Of a stretch of DNA of 34,632 nt, positions 32,687 through 34,632 are shown one piece after another (position 1 is the first letter of the stretch; each line of letters starts with the position of its first letter). The notes below the pieces were generated by a model. That model saw only the letters and a list, made by a program, of their open reading frames with translations. It did no database searches and was not told where the DNA came from. Position numbers and translations under genes: made by a program. This DNA comes from Lachnospiraceae bacterium (GTDB lineage Bacteria > Bacillota > Clostridia > Lachnospirales > Lachnospiraceae), in contig JAKSSD010000018.1 of the NCBI GenBank assembly GCA_024403275.1, forward strand, positions 1-34,632, read 5' to 3'.

Positions 32687-32803
32687 GGATTTTTTACCAC
32701 TAAATTTGAAAATTTTAAGAATATTTTTAATTAATGCCCTATCTTCTCACAGAAGTAACACATTAGTAGGCAAAAGTAACATTTCAACTGGTAAAAAGAG
32801 CAA

Positions 32804-32844
32804 TAAAAAAGCAGGTCCAAGTAGTTTTATCTACCTGACCTGCT
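32804..32844 (-). terminator. Terminator of ychF
   Basis: Stem AGCAGGTC/GACCTGCT (8 bp, 32810-32844) enclosing a second stem GTAG/CTAC, followed on the minus strand by TTTTTTATTG. A T run also follows on the plus side (agattttttt), so it could work in both directions, but no plus-strand gene is nearby. Confidence 0.88.
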
Positions 32845-32884
32845 AGATTTTTTTATTACTATTATTTAATTATTCATTTGGAAT

Positions 32885-33985
32885 TTATACATTAAATCTA
32901 AAGAGAATTACGTCTCCATCTTTAACAACATATTCCTTACCTTCCATACCAACAAGACCTTTTTCTCTTGCTGCTGCAAGACTTCCGTACTCAAGAAGAT
33001 CCTTATAGTTAACAACCTCTGCCTTAATGAAGCCTCTTTCAAAATCTGTATGAATCTTACCTGCGGCCTGTGGAGCCTTAGTACCCTTCTTGATTGTCCA
33101 AGCACGGCACTCATCCTCTCCTGCTGTAAGGAATGACATAAGGCCTAATAAGTCATAGCTTTCTGCAATAAGCTTATCAAGACCAGATGACTGTACACCA
33201 AGGTCTGATAAGAACATAGCCTTTTCCTCATCATCAAGTTCGGATAATTCTTCTTCAAGCTTAGCTGATACAGCGAAGCATTTAGAACCTTCATTAGCAG
33301 CAAGTTCACGAACCTTTGCTACATATTTATTTGATGCACCATCATCTGCAAGATCATCTTCTGCAACATTAGCTGCATAGATTGTCTTCTTAGCAGTAAG
33401 AAGGTTGTAGCTTTCAAACCATTTAATCAAATCTTCATCATCTGCAACTTCATATGTACGAGCCATCTTACCTGATTCAAGATGAGCCTTAACTGCCTCA
33501 AGAAGCTCAAGCTCCTTAGCAAGTGTCTTATCCATTCTTGCCTGCTTTGCAACCTTGGCGATTCTTCTATCAAGAATTTCAATATCAGAGAAAATCAACT
33601 CAAAATTAATTGTTTCAATATCTCTTTCAGGATCAACTGAGCCATCTACATGTACTACATTTGTATCTTCGAAGCAACGTACAACATGTACAATAGCATC
33701 TACTTCACGAATATTGGCAAGGAACTGGTTACCAAGACCTTCTCCCTTTGAAGCACCCTTTACAAGGCCAGCGATATCAACGAATTCAATTACTGCTGGA
33801 GTAACTTTCTTAGAATTATAAAGTTCACCTAATTTCTCAATTCTTTCATCTGGAACAGTAACTACACCAACATTTGGATCTATTGTTGCGAAAGGATAAT
33901 TAGCAGCAAGTGCACCTGCTTTTGTAAGTGAATTAAATAAGGTAGATTTACCTACATTTGGTAATCCAACGATTCCTAATTTCAT
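32885..33985 (-). CDS. ychF: Redox-responsive ATPase/GTPase YchF
   Basis: YchF (OLA1 family), an Obg-related P-loop protein that prefers ATP and associates with ribosomes. P-loop GLPNVGKST (7-15), [26 protein letters not shown] and [19 protein letters not shown] are clear, and the C-terminal TGS domain ends [11 protein letters not shown]...[13 protein letters not shown]. The open frame extends to 34018, but AAGGAGG six bases before the ATG at 33983-33985 gives the normal family start [10 protein letters not shown] and 366 residues. The added upstream residues come from the REP-like element. Confidence 0.97.
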   Translation of the reverse strand: MKLGIVGLPNVGKSTLFNSLTKAGALAANYPFATIDPNVGVVTVPDERIEKLGELYNSKKVTPAVIEFVDIAGLVKGASKGEGLGNQFLANIREVDAIVHVVRCFEDTNVVHVDGSVDPERDIETINFELIFSDIEILDRRIAKVAKQARMDKTLAKELELLEAVKAHLESGKMARTYEVADDEDLIKWFESYNLLTAKKTIYAANVAEDDLADDGASNKYVAKVRELAANEGSKCFAVSAKLEEELSELDDEEKAMFLSDLGVQSSGLDKLIAESYDLLGLMSFLTAGEDECRAWTIKKGTKAPQAAGKIHTDFERGFIKAEVVNYKDLLEYGSLAAAREKGLVGMEGKEYVVKDGDVILFRFNV

Positions 33986-33998
33986 ATATTTCCTCCTT

Positions 33999-34063
33999 GG
34001 GGACGCTTCTTTTGCCACGGTATCGGTAGTGGTGACGGTCCTTTTGCCACAAGGAGCGTCCCT
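33999..34063 (-). repeat. REP-like palindromic element in the ychF leader
   Basis: A 65-bp GC-rich element bounded by GGGACGCT (34000-34007) and AGCGTCCC (34055-34062), a perfect 8-bp inverted repeat. Inside it the 10-mer CTTTTGCCAC is repeated directly at 34009-34018 and 34041-34050, and CCAC/GTGG (34015/34029) gives a second small palindrome. Its base composition contrasts with the AT-rich flanks. From memory it resembles the short GGGACG..TTTTG-type palindromic repeats scattered in some clostridial genomes; no second copy is in this window. Confidence 0.6.
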
Positions 34064-34115
34064 ATGGCCAATAACCCTTCCATCGCGTCTCTAATTTTTA
34101 TATCAAAACAATAGA

Positions 34116-34144
34116 ATGATAGCATATTGCATTTAAAATCTCAA
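34116..34144 (-). promoter_or_regulatory. Promoter of ychF
   Basis: Minus strand TTGAGA (34139-34144), 17 bases, TATCAT (34116-34121), each matching consensus at five of six bases. The leader of about 125 bases contains the REP-like element just before the ribosome binding site. Confidence 0.65.
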
Positions 34145-34244
34145 CTATCCCTTTGGCACACTTATACCTATATCATTAAAACTACCTATACTATTTGTTC
34201 CACTCCCTTACCATTTCAGACAACTATAATTTATCTATTTTCAT

Positions 34245-34632
34245 CTATATCTTTTCAAAAACAAGAATCTTCTGGGTAATCTTCTTTATATATGGAAACC
34301 AAGAAAACATTTTTAATATTGGATAGATTGTAGCCATACCTCTTATTATGTTGTCATCCTTCACCCTTCGAAAACCTTTGGCGATGTATTTTATATCATC
34401 AAAAGAATCAGCGCCAAACACAAACTTCGCTCCAGTTTTCTGAATAGATTCCTCGACTTTCTCTTTATTCACCCATTTTTTCGCAAGGCATTCCATTAAC
34501 ACAGTGGCATTGTCAAAATTGTCATGTATGATAGAGAGCATTTGCTTATTTTCCTCAGAGGTCAGATACATACTTAATCCCTCAATAATGAAGAGCATCT
34601 TTCCTCTGACCGTAACCTGCTCAGCCCATGCT
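34245..34632 (-). CDS. SAM-dependent methyltransferase, C-terminal part (cut by window edge)
   Basis: The frame ending at 34245 is open to the right edge of the window, giving about 129 residues of a longer protein: WAEQVTVRGK continues into MLFIIEGLSMYLTSEENKQM. The IEGLSMYL segment followed by an acidic helix is characteristic of the leucine carboxyl methyltransferase/Tcmp-type O-methyltransferase family, which is usually about 260-300 residues. The internal ATG at 34596-34598 is not a likely start. The substrate is unknown. The end is 100 bases upstream of the ychF promoter; no clear terminator is seen. Confidence 0.75.
   Translation of the reverse strand, partial: AWAEQVTVRGKMLFIIEGLSMYLTSEENKQMLSIIHDNFDNATVLMECLAKKWVNKEKVEESIQKTGAKFVFGADSFDDIKYIAKGFRRVKDDNIIRGMATIYPILKMFSWFPYIKKITQKILVFEKI

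Noticed and set aside
34245-34598. 117-residue complete methyltransferase starting at the ATG at 34596-34598
   Set aside because: The frame continues without a stop to the window edge and the upstream residues fit the family, so the gene is truncated by the window, not complete.

Overview
The window is an AT-rich bacterial chromosome segment. Strong AGGAGG-type ribosome binding sites, sigma-A-like promoters with 17-bp spacers, a DivIB-type FtsQ, a Rex-type operator, a DUF512-der pair and a LacI-sensor diguanylate cyclase all point to an anaerobic Firmicute. A Lachnospiraceae member near Butyrivibrio, Pseudobutyrivibrio or Roseburia is my best guess, with low confidence on genus. Every protein gene lies on the minus strand; only one tRNA-Glu is on the plus strand. 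The region is mostly core chromosome, with no prophage, IS or CRISPR array.

In transcription order (right to left): a methyltransferase cut by the right edge (34245-34632). Then ychF, with a GC-rich palindromic REP-like element placed just before its ribosome binding site. Then a compact division and cell-wall (dcw) cluster: mraZ, rsmH, ftsL-like, a class B PBP, mraY, ftsW, ftsQ, ftsZ, ending in nrdR (32542-23563). The mraZ promoter is followed by four 11-bp direct repeats that look like the MraZ operator. Next is a peptide/nickel-family ABC transporter operon (23496-17730): binding lipoprotein, permease B, a PseG-like sugar-nucleotide hydrolase homologue, permease C and two short ATPases, then yqeG and an 87-residue unknown. 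A tRNA-Glu(CTC) gene (16797-16868) converges on the end of that operon.

A housekeeping operon follows (16718-9244): a DUF512 radical-SAM protein, der, gpsA, a purine nucleoside phosphorylase, a membrane-anchored MutS-like ATPase, rnhA, a 50-residue membrane peptide and a 168-residue membrane protein. An intrinsic terminator separates it from an ABC exporter (ATPase plus a GldF/GldG-like permease fusion) that is tightly joined to feoA and feoB (9157-4484). At the left are gap and the start of pgk, with a LacI-sensor GGDEF protein gene between them. pgk has a sigma-A promoter with a near-perfect Rex box, so redox (NADH) control of lower glycolysis is likely.

The most unusual items are these. 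Two extra copies of the 3' end of gap lie downstream of the gene with an exact 59-bp period, and they differ within the coding part only by synonymous third-base changes. A PseG/SpsG-family protein is embedded with translational overlap inside an Opp/Nik-type transporter operon. There is an 11-bp repeat array at mraZ, and a REP-like palindrome in the ychF leader. Seven gene junctions in the window use the same one-base UAAUG stop/start overlap.
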